A program made the position numbers and the translations under genes. Below, piece after piece: positions 6,207-14,091 of a DNA stretch of 14,857 nt (positions are counted from its first letter, which is position 1; each line of letters begins with the position of its first letter). The notes under the pieces are model-generated. The model was not told the DNA's origin and did no database searches. It saw only the letters and a list, made by a program, of their open reading frames with translations. Source of the DNA: Collinsella sp. (GTDB taxonomy: Bacteria > Actinomycetota > Coriobacteriia > Coriobacteriales > Coriobacteriaceae); the NCBI GenBank assembly GCA_022713905.1, contig JAIHTM010000036.1, forward strand, positions 1 through 14,857, written 5' to 3'.

Positions 6207-7310
6207 TTGTCTACTAACGCCTCTGGCAGCCCTGTTCTGTCGCTGCTTATTCCCATTTACAATGTTCAGCGCTATCTGCGCGAGTGCCTCGATTCCGCTC
6301 TGGCGCAGACGCTCAAGGATATTGAGATCATCTGCATTAACGACGGGTCGACCGACAACTCGCCCGCGATTATCCGCGAGTACATGGAGCGCGACCCCCG
6401 TGTAAAGATGATCGACAAAGCCAACAGCGGCTACGGCGACTCGATGAACCACGGTCTGGAGATGGCGCGTGGCAAGTACGTTGGCATCTTGGAGTCCGAT
6501 GACTTTATGGCGCCCGACGCACTCGAAAAGCTTGTCTCGGCCGCCGATAGCAATAATGCCGACTTTGCGAAGGCGAACTTTGTTTTCTACTGGTCTAAGC
6601 CCGAGGAGCGCCGTTCACTGCACGAGATGTTTAAGGCCAAGGACTGCGGTAAGCCGGTGCACCCGAGCGACACGACGCAGTTCTTTAAGCAAAAGCCGTC
6701 GATTTGGTCGGCAGTGTACCGTCGCGATTTTCTTGAGCGCAACGGCATTAAGTTCCTGCCGACTCCGGGGGCATCCTTTCAGGACACGTCATTCGCCTTT
6801 AAGGTGATCGCGTGCGCCGATAAGGCTGTTTACCTGCATGATGCTGTTTTGTCGTATCGACAGGACAACGAGAATTCCTCGGTCAATTCTTCGGCTAAGG
6901 TCTTTTGCGTCAATACCGAGTATGCCGAGATTGAGCGTTGGATTCGAGAGGATTATGCCCGCGACCACGCAAGCGTCGATGTCGCGCGCATGCTCAAGTT
7001 CAATCAGCTCATTAAGTACGATTCGTACATGTGGAACTACGTGCGCCTGGCGCCTAAGTTCTATAAGGAGTTCCTGGTGCAGATGGCCAAGGAATTTCAG
7101 GCGGCCTTGGACGCCGGGGACTTTTCGCTTGACGACCTCAAGCCGTGGAAGCGCGCAAATCTCGCTGCCATCCTCAAAGATCCTGAGGGCTGGGTTGACG
7201 AGCACCCGAGTTTTGCGACGGATGGTGCCTTGGGGCGTGCTAAGTATTACGCCTCGGTTGGAGGCCCAGGCGTGGTTGCTGCCTTCCTCATCGAATCGCT
7301 GAGGGGGTAG
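6207..7310 (+). CDS. GT2 glycosyltransferase A1
   Basis: A 367-residue GT-A-fold enzyme that would transfer a sugar from a nucleotide donor to a growing surface glycan in the cytoplasm. The nucleotide-binding strand LSLLIPIYN (11-19), CINDGSTD (43-50) and the metal-binding ESDD (96-99) are intact. NSGYGDSMN at 73-81 replaces the more usual NxGxxxARN. The second half has PSIWSAVYRRDFL, FLPTPGASFQDTSF and YRQDNENSS, a pattern shared with the gene at 8432, its close paralogue. The start is TTG, supported by a strong TAAGGAG site. It is first of five co-directional transferase genes and ends 6 nt before the next. Donor and acceptor cannot be told from sequence. Confidence 0.85.
   Translation: MSTNASGSPVLSLLIPIYNVQRYLRECLDSALAQTLKDIEIICINDGSTDNSPAIIREYMERDPRVKMIDKANSGYGDSMNHGLEMARGKYVGILESDDFMAPDALEKLVSAADSNNADFAKANFVFYWSKPEERRSLHEMFKAKDCGKPVHPSDTTQFFKQKPSIWSAVYRRDFLERNGIKFLPTPGASFQDTSFAFKVIACADKAVYLHDAVLSYRQDNENSSVNSSAKVFCVNTEYAEIERWIREDYARDHASVDVARMLKFNQLIKYDSYMWNYVRLAPKFYKEFLVQMAKEFQAALDAGDFSLDDLKPWKRANLAAILKDPEGWVDEHPSFATDGALGRAKYYASVGGPGVVAAFLIESLRG
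6405..6450 (+). repeat. 46-bp identical block, copy 1 (in GT A1)
   Basis: All 46 bases are identical to 8634-8679, third positions included, at the same place in the paralogous gene. It encodes the segment from KMIDKANSGYGD to the following SMN. Confidence 0.9.
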
Positions 7311-7316
7311 GTCGGC

Positions 7317-8357
7317 ATGGGAGAGGCCTCGTGTCCTAAAGCTACCATTGTCGTCCCCGTTTACAACTCTGCGCGCTCCATTCAGCGATGTCTCGATTCG
7401 CTGTTGGCCCAGTCCGAGCGCTCGATTCAGGTTGTCTGCGTCAACGACGGTTCGACTGATGATTCGTTGAACGTGTTGCGCCAGATCGCGCAGGCCGACG
7501 ATCACGTACTGGTGATTGACCAGGAAAACGCGGGCGTCTCGTTCGCCCGAAATGCCGGAATCGATGCCGCCAAGGGCGAGGTGGTTTTCTTTGTAGACGC
7601 CGACGATTACATCGACGCCCAGACGGTCGAGCGCGTGCTGCATGCCATGGAGTCTTCAGATGCCGAGGTCGCCGTTTTTGGCGGCGTTTGCGAGCCGTCC
7701 GACGCCGCACCTAAACGCGTCCAGCAACTCATGAGTCCCAAAGCTGGTGCCTTCGGTGCCCGTGATCCTCAACTGCTGTTCCATTCGAATGCGCAGCCCT
7801 ATGCCTGCCGTGCGGCTTTTTCGCGCGAGCTGCTCAATCGCGAAGGCATTCGCTTCGCCCCCGGTTTGGCTTTGGGCGAAGACGTCGTCTTCCAATTTGC
7901 GGCTTATGCGCTTGCCCGCAGGACCGTCGTCATGCCGGACAAGTTCTACCACTACGTGATGGAGAGCGAATCGGCGACGCACGAGTTTAACAGTGCCGAG
8001 GCTCGCGCCAAAAAACTTGACGCCCACATGAGGATGCTCGAGGAGGTCTTGGAGGACTGGGCGGCCTACGGTCTTTTGGACCTGTGCCCCGGCGAGCTGA
8101 TAACTTGGTTTTTAGACCTCATTGTGTTCGACCTGGCGCGCTTGGATGCCGATGACTTCCATCGCGTGGCAGCTCGCGTCAACATGGACCTTACGACGTT
8201 TTTGGGAACGGAGTGGACGGATATGCCTGCTAAGGGCGCCGTTTGCCGTGTTGCCCACAAGTTCGTTGCGACGACCTCGGGCGTTTCGATGGCAGACGCC
8301 ACGCTGTTCTATCTTTCGACTCGCGGTCTCAAAGCCTGCCTGGAGCGCTTTATCTAA
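7317..8357 (+). CDS. GT2 glycosyltransferase B1
   Basis: A 346-residue GT2 enzyme. TIVVPVYN (10-17), VNDGSTDDS (42-50), the acceptor/donor loop NAGVSFARNAG and metal-binding DADD (94-97) are all present. LALGEDVVF, near residue 184, carries the likely catalytic acidic pair. The C-terminal half is helical and matches the gene at 9563 in layout (LLF...PYACRAAF...GEDVVF...Y), so the two form a second paralogous pair. ATG 7317 lies 6 nt after the stop of A1 with GGGGGTAGG upstream, so the two are co-transcribed and probably act on the same glycan. No membrane segment is evident. Substrate is unknown. Confidence 0.85.
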   Translation: MGEASCPKATIVVPVYNSARSIQRCLDSLLAQSERSIQVVCVNDGSTDDSLNVLRQIAQADDHVLVIDQENAGVSFARNAGIDAAKGEVVFFVDADDYIDAQTVERVLHAMESSDAEVAVFGGVCEPSDAAPKRVQQLMSPKAGAFGARDPQLLFHSNAQPYACRAAFSRELLNREGIRFAPGLALGEDVVFQFAAYALARRTVVMPDKFYHYVMESESATHEFNSAEARAKKLDAHMRMLEEVLEDWAAYGLLDLCPGELITWFLDLIVFDLARLDADDFHRVAARVNMDLTTFLGTEWTDMPAKGAVCRVAHKFVATTSGVSMADATLFYLSTRGLKACLERFI

Positions 8358-8388
8358 TTCCAAGCGCTGCCGCCCGCCGCAACTCGGC

Positions 8389-8397
8389 TGCTAAAAT
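8389..8397 (+). promoter_or_regulatory. Possible extended -10 promoter before GT A2
   Basis: TGCTAAAAT fits an extended -10 (TGnTAnAAT) in the 74-nt gap between B1 and A2, the only sizeable gap within the run. There is no good -35. It would give a leader of about 28 nt and could let the second A-B pair be expressed separately. Confidence 0.35.
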
Positions 8398-8420
8398 AAC
8401 CCTGTTACACGCTATTCAAC

Positions 8421-8426
8421 AGGAGG
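8421..8426 (+). promoter_or_regulatory. Shine-Dalgarno site deciding the TTG start of GT A2
   Basis: AGGAGG lies five bases before TTG 8432. The frame stays open upstream to 8243, but that part overlaps the end of B1 in another frame and has no glycosyltransferase similarity, so the longer version is rejected. Confidence 0.75.
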
Positions 8427-8431
8427 TTCTC

Positions 8432-9550
8432 TTGCAGAACTCTGATACCCCTAAAGTTTCGCTGCTTGTTCCCATCTGCAATGTTGAGCGCTACCTGCGC
8501 GAGTGCCTCGATTCCGCCGTGGCGCAGACGCTCAGGGACATCGAGATCATCTGTATCAACGACGGCTCCACCGATAGCTCGCCGGATATCATCCGCGAGT
8601 ACATGGAGCGCGACTCCCGTGTCAAGATGATCGACAAAGCCAACAGCGGCTACGGCGACTCGATGAACCGCGGCCTGGAGATGGCGCGCGGCGAGTACGT
8701 GGGCATCCTTGAGTCCGACGACTTTATGTTTGAGGATTCGCTCCAAAAGCTGGTCGCCAAGGCCGATGCTGAGCATGCCGATGTCGTTAAGGGCGACTTT
8801 TACCTGTATTGGTCCACGCCCACCGAGCGCCGTGAGCTGTTTGGGATCATTGACGAGCATATGACGGGCGCCGCGTATTGCCCCGTCGATCGCCCGGGCA
8901 TTTTCTACCGCAAACCTTCCATTTGGTCGGCTATCTATCGGCGCGAGTTCCTCAACGACAATCAGATTCGGTTCCTTCCCACGCCGGGTGCCTCGTATCA
9001 GGACGCAGGCTTTAACTTTAAGGTTTGGGCTTGCGCCGAGCGTGCCGCGTTTATTGCGGACCCCATTTTGTGCTATCGCCAGGATAACGAGAAGAGCTCC
9101 GTTAATTCGCCCAACAAGGTGTTTTGTGTGTGCGACGAGTATGTCGAGATGCAGCGCTTTTTGGACGAGCGCCCCGAGCTCAAGGCTCAGCTTCAGGGCA
9201 TTTTAATGCGCATGAAAGTCGATACGTACCGTTGGAATGATGAGCGTCTGGTCGATGAGCTGCGTGAGCAGTTTTGGAAGAAAGCCTCGTCCGAGCTCAA
9301 GGCCGATTGGGATGCCGGTCGCTTTGACCTGTCGCTGTTTGATCCGCGTGGCGAGACCGACTTGCGCCTGATGGTCAAGTCGCCTCGCGCCTATATCGAT
9401 TCGCGCTTTGGCTTTAAGAAGCCGGGTAAGCTCAATACGTTTAAGCATTACTTTAAGATTGGCGGCCTGCCGCTGGTGTGGCGCGTGCTGACGTATCAGC
9501 GCACTTACGGCGACAACCCGCACCCTGATGACGTTCCCGCCGCACAGTAG
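8432..9550 (+). CDS. GT2 glycosyltransferase A2 (paralogue of A1)
   Basis: A 372-residue GT2 enzyme nearly superimposable on A1 over its catalytic half: VSLLVPICN, CINDGSTDSS, REYMERDSRVKMIDKANSGY and metal-binding ESDD (94-97). It keeps the A-type second half, PSIWSAIYRREFL, FLPTPGASYQDAGF and YRQDNEKSS, but the last ~150 residues have diverged much more and the C-terminus ends differently (DDVPAAQ). This suggests the same donor type or mechanism with a different acceptor; that is inference. It starts with TTG, like A1. It is followed after 12 nt by the B2 start. The pair A2-B2 mirrors A1-B1. Confidence 0.86.
   Translation: MQNSDTPKVSLLVPICNVERYLRECLDSAVAQTLRDIEIICINDGSTDSSPDIIREYMERDSRVKMIDKANSGYGDSMNRGLEMARGEYVGILESDDFMFEDSLQKLVAKADAEHADVVKGDFYLYWSTPTERRELFGIIDEHMTGAAYCPVDRPGIFYRKPSIWSAIYRREFLNDNQIRFLPTPGASYQDAGFNFKVWACAERAAFIADPILCYRQDNEKSSVNSPNKVFCVCDEYVEMQRFLDERPELKAQLQGILMRMKVDTYRWNDERLVDELREQFWKKASSELKADWDAGRFDLSLFDPRGETDLRLMVKSPRAYIDSRFGFKKPGKLNTFKHYFKIGGLPLVWRVLTYQRTYGDNPHPDDVPAAQ
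8634..8679 (+). repeat. 46-bp identical block, copy 2 (in GT A2)
   Basis: Identical to 6405-6450. The surrounding catalytic-half DNA is also very similar but has scattered synonymous changes, so this block is the longest uninterrupted match seen by eye. Confidence 0.9.
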
Positions 9551-9562
9551 GAGCGAGTGATT

Positions 9563-10630
9563 ATGGCTACCCCCAAGATTTCCGTTGTTGTTCCCATCTA
9601 TAACGTGGAGGAGTGCCTGGCTTGGTGCCTGGACTCCCTGCTTGCGCAGGACATGCCCGATTGGGAAGGCGTGCTGGTCAACGATGGCTCACCGGATGGC
9701 TCGCGCGATATTGCGGCCGCTTATTGCGAAAAGGATGCGCGCTTTACGCTGGTCGATAAGGAGAACGGTGGCCTGTCGAGTGCGCGTAATGCAGGCATCG
9801 CTGCGTCCACGGCGCCTATCGTCGCGTTTTTGGATTCCGACGACCGGTTTACGCCCGATGCATGCCGCGTGATCGTCGATGCCTTTGAGCGCGAGGACTG
9901 CGACGTTTTGACCTTTGGCGCGAATCCGTATCCGCTGGAGGCGGGGTATCCGTGGCTTAACTATGTGCTGAGCCCGCGCGATGTGTCGTTTGAAGGCTAT
10001 AGCTCCGACCTGCTGTTTAAGGAAGCTTCTCGCCCCTTTGCATGGCGCACTGCCTGCAAGCGTGAGTTTTTGCTGGGCAACGGGATCGTGTTCGACGAAA
10101 CCGTTAAGTATGGCGAGGACCAGGTCTTCGATTTTGCCGTGTACGGTCGTTCGCACAAGACCGCGCTTATCTCGAGCAAGCTGTATGACTACCGTGTCGC
10201 GCGCAAGGGCTCGCTTATGGACACCATGCGCTATGACGACGAGACGCGCCTGCTGGAGCACGTGAAGATTTACTCCGCGGTGCTGGCTGACTGGCAGCGC
10301 GACGGTCTCGATGTACAGCACGCCGATGACCTCGCGTACTTCCTATGCGATCTGGTGCTGTACGATGCAATCAGGTTGCTGGGTTCGGACTGCGGCAAGG
10401 TGCTTGTTGCCGTTGCCACGGCGCTTGCCGGTTCTGCCGTGGGCAGCGATGCTGCGCTCGCACAATGCGCTCCTTCTGTTGCTGCTATGGTGCGTGCGGC
10501 GCTTACCAGCAAGGCCCCCAATGCCCGTGCATGTAAAAAGCTCATGTTCGATTACGACGTCTTGAGGTTTGGGCGCCTGGGTGCCTGCAAACGCATGGCA
10601 GCGAACGCCCTGGGAAAGCGAGAAGTGTAG
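9563..10630 (+). CDS. GT2 glycosyltransferase B2 (paralogue of B1)
   Basis: A 355-residue GT2 enzyme with ISVVVPIYN (6-14), VNDGSPDGS (39-47), ENGGLSSARNAG (67-78) and metal-binding DSDD (91-94). KYGEDQVFDF, near residue 190, corresponds to the GEDVVF segment of B1 and carries the likely catalytic acidic residues. The second half shares the B-type layout (LLFKEASRPFAWRTACKREF). The N-terminal half is closer to common capsule and EPS transferases than B1 is, so the B pair has diverged more than the A pair. ATG 9563 is preferred over GTG 9557 because TAGGAG (9548-9553) is nine bases from the ATG but only three from the GTG. Its TAG stop touches the ATG of the next gene. Confidence 0.84.
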   Translation: MATPKISVVVPIYNVEECLAWCLDSLLAQDMPDWEGVLVNDGSPDGSRDIAAAYCEKDARFTLVDKENGGLSSARNAGIAASTAPIVAFLDSDDRFTPDACRVIVDAFEREDCDVLTFGANPYPLEAGYPWLNYVLSPRDVSFEGYSSDLLFKEASRPFAWRTACKREFLLGNGIVFDETVKYGEDQVFDFAVYGRSHKTALISSKLYDYRVARKGSLMDTMRYDDETRLLEHVKIYSAVLADWQRDGLDVQHADDLAYFLCDLVLYDAIRLLGSDCGKVLVAVATALAGSAVGSDAALAQCAPSVAAMVRAALTSKAPNARACKKLMFDYDVLRFGRLGACKRMAANALGKREV

Positions 10631-13117
10631 ATGAGTATCAAGCGTTTGGCGCTTTGCCGCAGTCAGGGCCGTCTGTTTGTGCTGCTTCGTTTTGCCGGTC
10701 AGGATGTCGCCGCGCTTATTGAGCGGGAGGGTTCTCAAGCGTTTGCCCACGCGACAACGAGCGGTTCTTGTGTGCCATCGCTGGCACTCCCGGTCGATCA
10801 TGGCCGCGTGCTGGCAATCTGTCCTTCGGTTGCCGACTACGAGCGCGAGCTTGCCGTCTTGGTGCTTCCGTTTTTGGATGGCTCGTCGATTGACATTGAC
10901 TTTGCATCCAGTGGCCAAAAGCTTGGATCCATTCGCCTCGATAGCCGTATGGCTAAGCTGGAATCCAAGATCAACTACAAGGCAAAGCCTGTGCTGTGTG
11001 CGCTTATCCGCGATGCGCAGCGCGGCGAGCGCTGCGGCCGCTACGAGATCGATGCCGTCCGTTATCTTCCGGCCGATTCGGGTGCTGTGTGGCGCTACGA
11101 GGTCACATGGTCGGGAGACTCCCAGTGCACGCCCCAGCTTGAGATACTCGATACGCATATGAATGTCATCGATGCCACGGTTCATATGTTCGAGTCGCAG
11201 GTCGACGTGCCACAGCAGAACGGATGCTGCGTCAATAAAACGTATCTGAGCGTGGAGATGCCCGAGGACATTCGAGATTTTGTCGCGATTGCAACTGATC
11301 CTGCGGGCCAGATCCAGGGCGGTTTTTGCGCCATGGATGGCCGCCTGTACAACGGCATGGTCGACGATAGCTGGAATCGCATGAAGGATGCGCGCGCGGA
11401 CGACGCCGCCTATCGCCGTTGGTTTGAGCAGCATCGCGCAAAGCCGGGCGACTTGGCGTGCCAGTGCGCTGCCGCGGCGGCATTCGCCTACAGGCCTCTC
11501 GTGAGCATTGTGGTGCCGTGCTACAAGACCGATCGGGTCTACCTGCGCGAGTTGCTGGATTCGGTGCTTGCCCAGAACTATGACAACTGGGAATTGCTGC
11601 TGATGGACGCCTCGCCCGAATGGGATGCGGTGGCCAATCTTGCGGCAGCAGCTCACGACGAGCGCGTCCGTCGCATCGAGCTGCCCGGTAACGGCGGCAT
11701 TGTGGTCAACACCAACGTCGGTATTCAGCAAGCGATGGGTGACTACATCGCATTTTTGGACCACGACGATATCCTGGAGCCGGATGCGTTGCTCCGCTAT
11801 GTTGCCGCTCTGAACAAGACTGCCAAGGACGAGCGCCCCCAGGTCCTGTTCTGCGACGAGGACATGTTCCAGAAAACGGGGGAGTGGGGCCAGCCGGTCT
11901 TTAAGACCAGGCTCAACGTCGACCTGCTCTATAGCCATAACTGCGTGACGCATTTTCTAATGGTGGAGAAGGCGCTCATCGATCGCATTGGCATGTCGCC
12001 AGAAGATGTTGCGGGTGCCCAGGATTACGACCTGACGCTCCGCTGCCTTGCGGCAGGTGCGCGTTTTGAGCACGTTGCGCACGTGCTGTATCACTGGCGC
12101 GTGCACCCTGGCTCTACCGCCGACGGTTCTGCCGATAGCAAGCCATATGCTATCGAGGCCGGACGCCTGGCTCTGCAGCGCCACTTTGACTCACTGGGTG
12201 TTCATGGAACGGTCGAGGAGTCCGAGACACCGTTTGTCTACCGCATGCGCTATTCGCTGCCGGAGCCTGCGCCGTTGGTGAGCATTGTGATTCCCACCAA
12301 GGACCACGTCGAGACGCTCGACGCCTGCGTGATGTCGATCGCACGGAAGGCCACGTATGCCAACTACGAGATCGTCTTGGTGGAGAACAACAGCGAAGAT
12401 CCGGAGACGTTTGCGTATTATGAAACCCTGCCGGCGCGCGTAGCCGCTGCGTCTGATGGCAAGGGTGCAGCGCGCGTTGAGTGGTGGCCGGGCGAGTTTA
12501 ATTACTCCCAGATCATCAACTTTGGCGTTGAGCATGCCAAGGGCGACTATCTGCTGCTGTTGAACAACGATACCGAGGTCATAAGCCCCGGCTTTATTGA
12601 AGAGATGATGGGCTATCTGCAGCGCCCCGATGCGGGCGTGGTGGGGGCCAAGCTCTATTTTGCCGATCATTTGGTACAGCATGCCGGCATTTTGGTTGGC
12701 GTGCGCGGTGCGCTTGCCCATGCCAACCAGGACTTCTCGGCAAAGCGCGAGGGCTATCTTGCCCGCGCTGTGCGCCCGGGCAACTTTAGCGCCGTAACGG
12801 GCGCCTGCCAGATGGTTCGTCGCGACGTGTTTGAGCAGGTTGGCGGCTACAACGAGGAATTCGCCGTCGGCTTCAACGATGCGGACTTTTGCCTACGCGT
12901 GTGGGAGGCGGGTTACCGTACTATCTTTACGCCCTATGCCGAGCTGTATCACTACGAGTTCACCTCGCGCGGTAGGGAAGAGGCCAACGAGGAAAAGCTG
13001 CGCCGCTGGAAGCGCGAGCAGGCACTGTTCATGCAGCGCTGGCCAGAATTCTTCCTCAACGGCGATCCGTGGTTGGGGCCGAATCTTAGCAGTGAGAGCG
13101 AGTACTTCTCGCTTTAG
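10631..13117 (+). CDS. Two-domain GT2 glycosyltransferase with unassigned N-terminal region
   Basis: An 828-residue protein. Residues 1 to ~285 match no family I recognise; they look beta-rich and end in YRRWFEQHR, a segment like the Y-x-x-W linker seen before GT2 domains in RfbC-like proteins. GT2 domain 1 (about 288-530) has LVSIVVPCYKTD, MDASPEWD in place of DGS, DHDD at 377-380, and CDEDMF and GAQDYDLTLR. GT2 domain 2 (about 547-790) has LVSIVIPTKDH, VENNSED, LLNNDTE (D647) and GFNDADFCLRVWEAG. Tandem GT2 proteins of this type synthesise O-antigen, rhamnan or similar polymers, adding two linkages or alternating sugars; the specific product is unknown. ATG directly follows the B2 stop and the Shine-Dalgarno site is weak, so translation is probably coupled. 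Its last 4 nt overlap the end of the convergent ATPase gene, with no terminator between. Confidence 0.85.
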   Translation: MSIKRLALCRSQGRLFVLLRFAGQDVAALIEREGSQAFAHATTSGSCVPSLALPVDHGRVLAICPSVADYERELAVLVLPFLDGSSIDIDFASSGQKLGSIRLDSRMAKLESKINYKAKPVLCALIRDAQRGERCGRYEIDAVRYLPADSGAVWRYEVTWSGDSQCTPQLEILDTHMNVIDATVHMFESQVDVPQQNGCCVNKTYLSVEMPEDIRDFVAIATDPAGQIQGGFCAMDGRLYNGMVDDSWNRMKDARADDAAYRRWFEQHRAKPGDLACQCAAAAAFAYRPLVSIVVPCYKTDRVYLRELLDSVLAQNYDNWELLLMDASPEWDAVANLAAAAHDERVRRIELPGNGGIVVNTNVGIQQAMGDYIAFLDHDDILEPDALLRYVAALNKTAKDERPQVLFCDEDMFQKTGEWGQPVFKTRLNVDLLYSHNCVTHFLMVEKALIDRIGMSPEDVAGAQDYDLTLRCLAAGARFEHVAHVLYHWRVHPGSTADGSADSKPYAIEAGRLALQRHFDSLGVHGTVEESETPFVYRMRYSLPEPAPLVSIVIPTKDHVETLDACVMSIARKATYANYEIVLVENNSEDPETFAYYETLPARVAAASDGKGAARVEWWPGEFNYSQIINFGVEHAKGDYLLLLNNDTEVISPGFIEEMMGYLQRPDAGVVGAKLYFADHLVQHAGILVGVRGALAHANQDFSAKREGYLARAVRPGNFSAVTGACQMVRRDVFEQVGGYNEEFAVGFNDADFCLRVWEAGYRTIFTPYAELYHYEFTSRGREEANEEKLRRWKREQALFMQRWPEFFLNGDPWLGPNLSSESEYFSL

Positions 13118-14091
13118 CGCGAAGTGATTCCGAGTTTGGGTAGCGATTCAGCAATCGTGTTGAGCTCATGTTGCTGTAGGTAGGCGGGATTGAGAGCTTC
13201 TTTTCTATAGGCTAGGTAGCTGTCTCTGGTCAGTTCCCTAAGCTGTTTAGTAAAGAACTGCTCCCAACTGAAGAACTTCTCGCAGTCGATGAAATCGGCA
13301 GGATGAAGGAGCATGTCTTGCGTTTCGACATCGTTGAAGAGTCCCGATCTCAGCACAAGCCATTCAAACGATTCCGGCAAAAAAAGCTCGATCTCCTTAA
13401 ATCTCCTGAGCGAATAGACATAGGGCATCTCGGGCCCAAAAGCGGCCCCATCTGCAATTACGAGCAACTTTTGGGCTGGGGAGCTCAGGGCGGTTTCGTA
13501 TATGTTTGATTTGCCACCGGCACTTACGCAGCGAATTTTACTTTTGGCGCACAGGACTTTAAAGAACTCATAGCCGGCATTGCTGTCTTCGACGATGACT
13601 TCTTCTGGCCGATCTCCATCGTAGAGCTCGTCTCCGTAAATGCGGTAGGTAGAAGTGTACGTGCGTGTGTAGACAGGATATTTTGTTGTTGCCCTGTTGG
13701 TGTTTTTGAGGCCATAGATCTCATCCACGCTATAGGGGAGCTGGGGCAATTCGTCCCTCGCAACGATGACGTAGTAGTTGGAACTGTGTCGAGCTGCATG
13801 CTGGAATGCATGGCTCCTTACGAATTTTTGCGTATCGTCCACAAACACGATGCTGCTATCGATGCGGCCGAGTTGCGCTTCCCAATCTTTGCCGCCGATG
13901 ACGCGGCAGGGGGCTGCGCAATTAACGATAATCCCGCTTTGGGCTCCCAGGTTTTCGTATGCACGAAGGCTGTCCAGCAGGGTGGTTTTGCCTGTTGCGC
14001 TTTTGCCTTGGATGATGGTGAGGTTTCGGCGAATGGTGAGTTTGACCTGAACTTTATTGGTCCTTACGGTCAGCTGGTATTCCCCTCTCAT
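13114..14091 (-). CDS. P-loop ATPase with possible TOPRIM-like C-terminal half, partner of DUF4869 protein
   Basis: A 325-residue protein. LTIIQGKSATGKTTLLDSL (24-42) holds a full Walker A motif with K35 and T36. IVFVDDTQKF (81-90) is a Walker B strand with D85 and D86 only about 50 residues later, so this is a compact NTPase without an ABC-type helical insertion. RDELPQLPYSVDEIYGL (112-128) follows. The second half has VIVEDSNAGYEFF (E168), SAGGKSN (190-196) and LLVIADGAAFG (D214). This order of a strand-end Glu, a Gly-rich turn and a strand-end Asp is reminiscent of TOPRIM, as in OLD nucleases, though the second Asp of DxD is missing. That comparison is my inference. The start is ATG 14091, forming an ATGA overlap with the upstream gene and preceded by GGGAGG. 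Lower GC than the glycosyltransferase genes. Cellular role unknown. Confidence 0.72.
   Translation of the reverse strand: MRGEYQLTVRTNKVQVKLTIRRNLTIIQGKSATGKTTLLDSLRAYENLGAQSGIIVNCAAPCRVIGGKDWEAQLGRIDSSIVFVDDTQKFVRSHAFQHAARHSSNYYVIVARDELPQLPYSVDEIYGLKNTNRATTKYPVYTRTYTSTYRIYGDELYDGDRPEEVIVEDSNAGYEFFKVLCAKSKIRCVSAGGKSNIYETALSSPAQKLLVIADGAAFGPEMPYVYSLRRFKEIELFLPESFEWLVLRSGLFNDVETQDMLLHPADFIDCEKFFSWEQFFTKQLRELTRDSYLAYRKEALNPAYLQQHELNTIAESLPKLGITSR

Noticed and set aside
8243..8431. An N-terminal extension of GT A2 in the same frame
   Set aside because: It overlaps the end of B1 in another frame, shows no domain, and AGGAGG plus TTG 8432 give a start matching that of A1.
10343..11953. A 536-codon open frame on the minus strand across the end of GT B2 and the start of the tandem GT
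   Set aside because: It lies wholly antisense to two well-supported transferase genes, has no recognisable motif, and long antisense frames are expected from GC-rich codon use.
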